Source: Trichosphaerium sp. ATCC 40318 (Eukaryota > Discosea > Flabellinia > Trichosidae). From it: 64,000 nucleotides of DNA. Below, one piece after another: positions 63,481 to 64,000 of the stretch; positions within the stretch are counted from its first letter, which is position 1, and each line of letters begins with the position of its first letter. Made by a program: the position numbers and the translations under genes. The notes under the pieces were generated by a model. It was not told the origin of the DNA. It saw only the letters and a program-made list of their open reading frames with translations, and searched no databases. Where the stretch lies: the NCBI GenBank assembly GCA_038496445.1, contig JALMLS010000562.1:203303-267302 (forward strand), given 5' to 3'.

Positions 63481-63611
63481 TTAGGGTTTGTGATTTAGGT
63501 TTAGGGTTAGGGTTTAGGGTTAGGGTTTAGGGTTAGGGTTTAGGGTTTAGGGTTAGGGTTTAGGTTAGGGTTTAGGGTTTAGGGTTAGGGTTAGGTTAGG
63601 GTAGGGTAGGG

Positions 63612-63650
<39 letters not shown>
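63481..63650 (+). repeat. Degenerate telomeric repeat tract, internal
   Basis: About 170 bp of mixed TTTAGGG and TTAGGG units, with occasional shortened units (TTTAGG, TTAGG, TAGGG), run with the G-rich strand pointing right. The early part alternates TTTAGGG and TTAGGG almost regularly. The orientation is that of a telomere for the DNA on its left. It is not terminal here: an inverted glycosyltransferase fragment follows immediately. Confidence 0.93.
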
Positions 63651-63874
63651 TGTTTGACTTTTTTTTTTTTTTTTTTTGTGGCTGATAAAAAAAAAAACCC
63701 AAAATCTGTGGTGGCGTTGCTTAAAACAAAAGCGTATTAAGGCACTAGAACTTGCTTGTCACGTTGTAAATAGCATATCAAGGTAGTTGTGCGTGTCTGG
63801 TGTTTGGCTACAATTACAAAAAACCCAGTGATTAGTACATTTTTTTTTTTGAACGACACGTATTACTGATAGCA
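63645..63874. repeat. Inverted copy of the glycosyltransferase upstream region
   Basis: This is the inverted counterpart of 55340-55559. The left edge overlaps the last telomeric unit through AGGGTTTGTTT (63645-63655), which is also present at the edge of the other copy. It includes long T and A runs and unique blocks such as CTAGAACTTGCTTGTCACGT. Confidence 0.9.
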
Positions 63875-64000
63875 ATGCGATTCGGTGTTGTATCGCTATT
63901 TTGTATACATTGCTTCTTGGTGTAGTTCTTTGTGCCGTGGAAGAAGCCATCGATGTTTCAATTATCATTCCGTTGTCAATGGATGTTCCCGCTGTTGTAT
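63875..64000 (+). pseudogene. Glycosyltransferase 5' fragment, frameshifted copy
   Basis: From ATG 63875 the sequence is nearly identical to the start of the glycosyltransferase at 55339. One T is missing in the run within codons 8-10 (about 63897-63901). This shifts the frame and gives a stop soon after. After the deletion the original frame is readable (VEEAIDVSIIIPLSMDVPAV) to the edge of the window. It may be a decayed subtelomeric paralogue or the result of a sequencing error in a homopolymer. The downstream part lies outside the window, so truncation cannot be judged. Confidence 0.8.

Overview
This is a gene-dense nuclear window from an intron-rich, AT-rich unicellular eukaryote that ends in telomere-type DNA. 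The evidence is: GT-AG introns of about 35-120 nt in almost every gene; a core eukaryotic gene set (V-ATPase subunit D, uS4/RPS9, uL24/RPL26, 26S proteasome Rpt2, eIF4E, PEX3, GPN1, EBP1, a heterotrimeric G-protein alpha subunit, nibrin); intergenic gaps often under 150 bp; and a TTTAGGG/TTAGGG tract near the right end. A protist is likely. Several traits would fit a stramenopile/oomycete-like organism (TTTAGGG repeats, Pro-Thr-rich surface protein, secreted BNR sialidase, two-domain glycosyltransferase), but I cannot place it firmly. There are no tRNA, rRNA, CRISPR or bacterial features. Most genes were joined exon by exon, because single reading frames show only fragments. Start and end coordinates are genomic spans that include introns.

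Layout. 1-10 kb: a partial coiled-coil protein, a mitochondrial-type protein, an ankyrin-repeat protein, V-ATPase D, a tail-anchored protein, an RNB exoribonuclease of the mitochondrial Dss1 type and a small PH-domain protein. 10-17 kb: RPS9, a secreted sialidase and a large Pro-Thr-rich type I membrane protein. 17-33 kb: PEX3, EBP1, an Sds3/BRMS1-like protein, a small membrane protein, Rpt2, an SLC26 transporter, G-alpha, a J-domain protein with a tubby/scramblase-like C-terminus, an RWD protein, RPL26 and a Siva-like protein. 33-49 kb: NSUN2-type methyltransferase, ARGLU1, an uncertain small gene, an ankyrin/basic/zinc-motif protein, a CoA-type Nudix hydrolase, GPN1, an FGGY kinase and a tandem-module protein with a nuclease-like C-terminus. 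49-62 kb: nibrin, an acidic coiled-coil protein, a two-domain glycosyltransferase, eIF4E, an RBD-PH-ArfGAP protein and an EF-hand-like gene. 61.9-64 kb: a gene-free stretch, a degenerate telomeric tract, and then an inverted, frameshifted partial copy of the glycosyltransferase 5' end.

The genes mostly do housekeeping work in translation, proteolysis, mitochondrial and peroxisomal biogenesis, and signalling. The sialidase, the Pro-Thr-rich membrane protein and the glycosyltransferase look like cell-surface functions. The most unusual items are the telomere tract fused to an inverted gene fragment, recurrent GC-AG introns, a candidate 22-nt intron in PEX3, and multi-domain proteins that are hard to match to a named family (46.6-48.9 kb, 38.9-41.2 kb and 29.0-30.7 kb).
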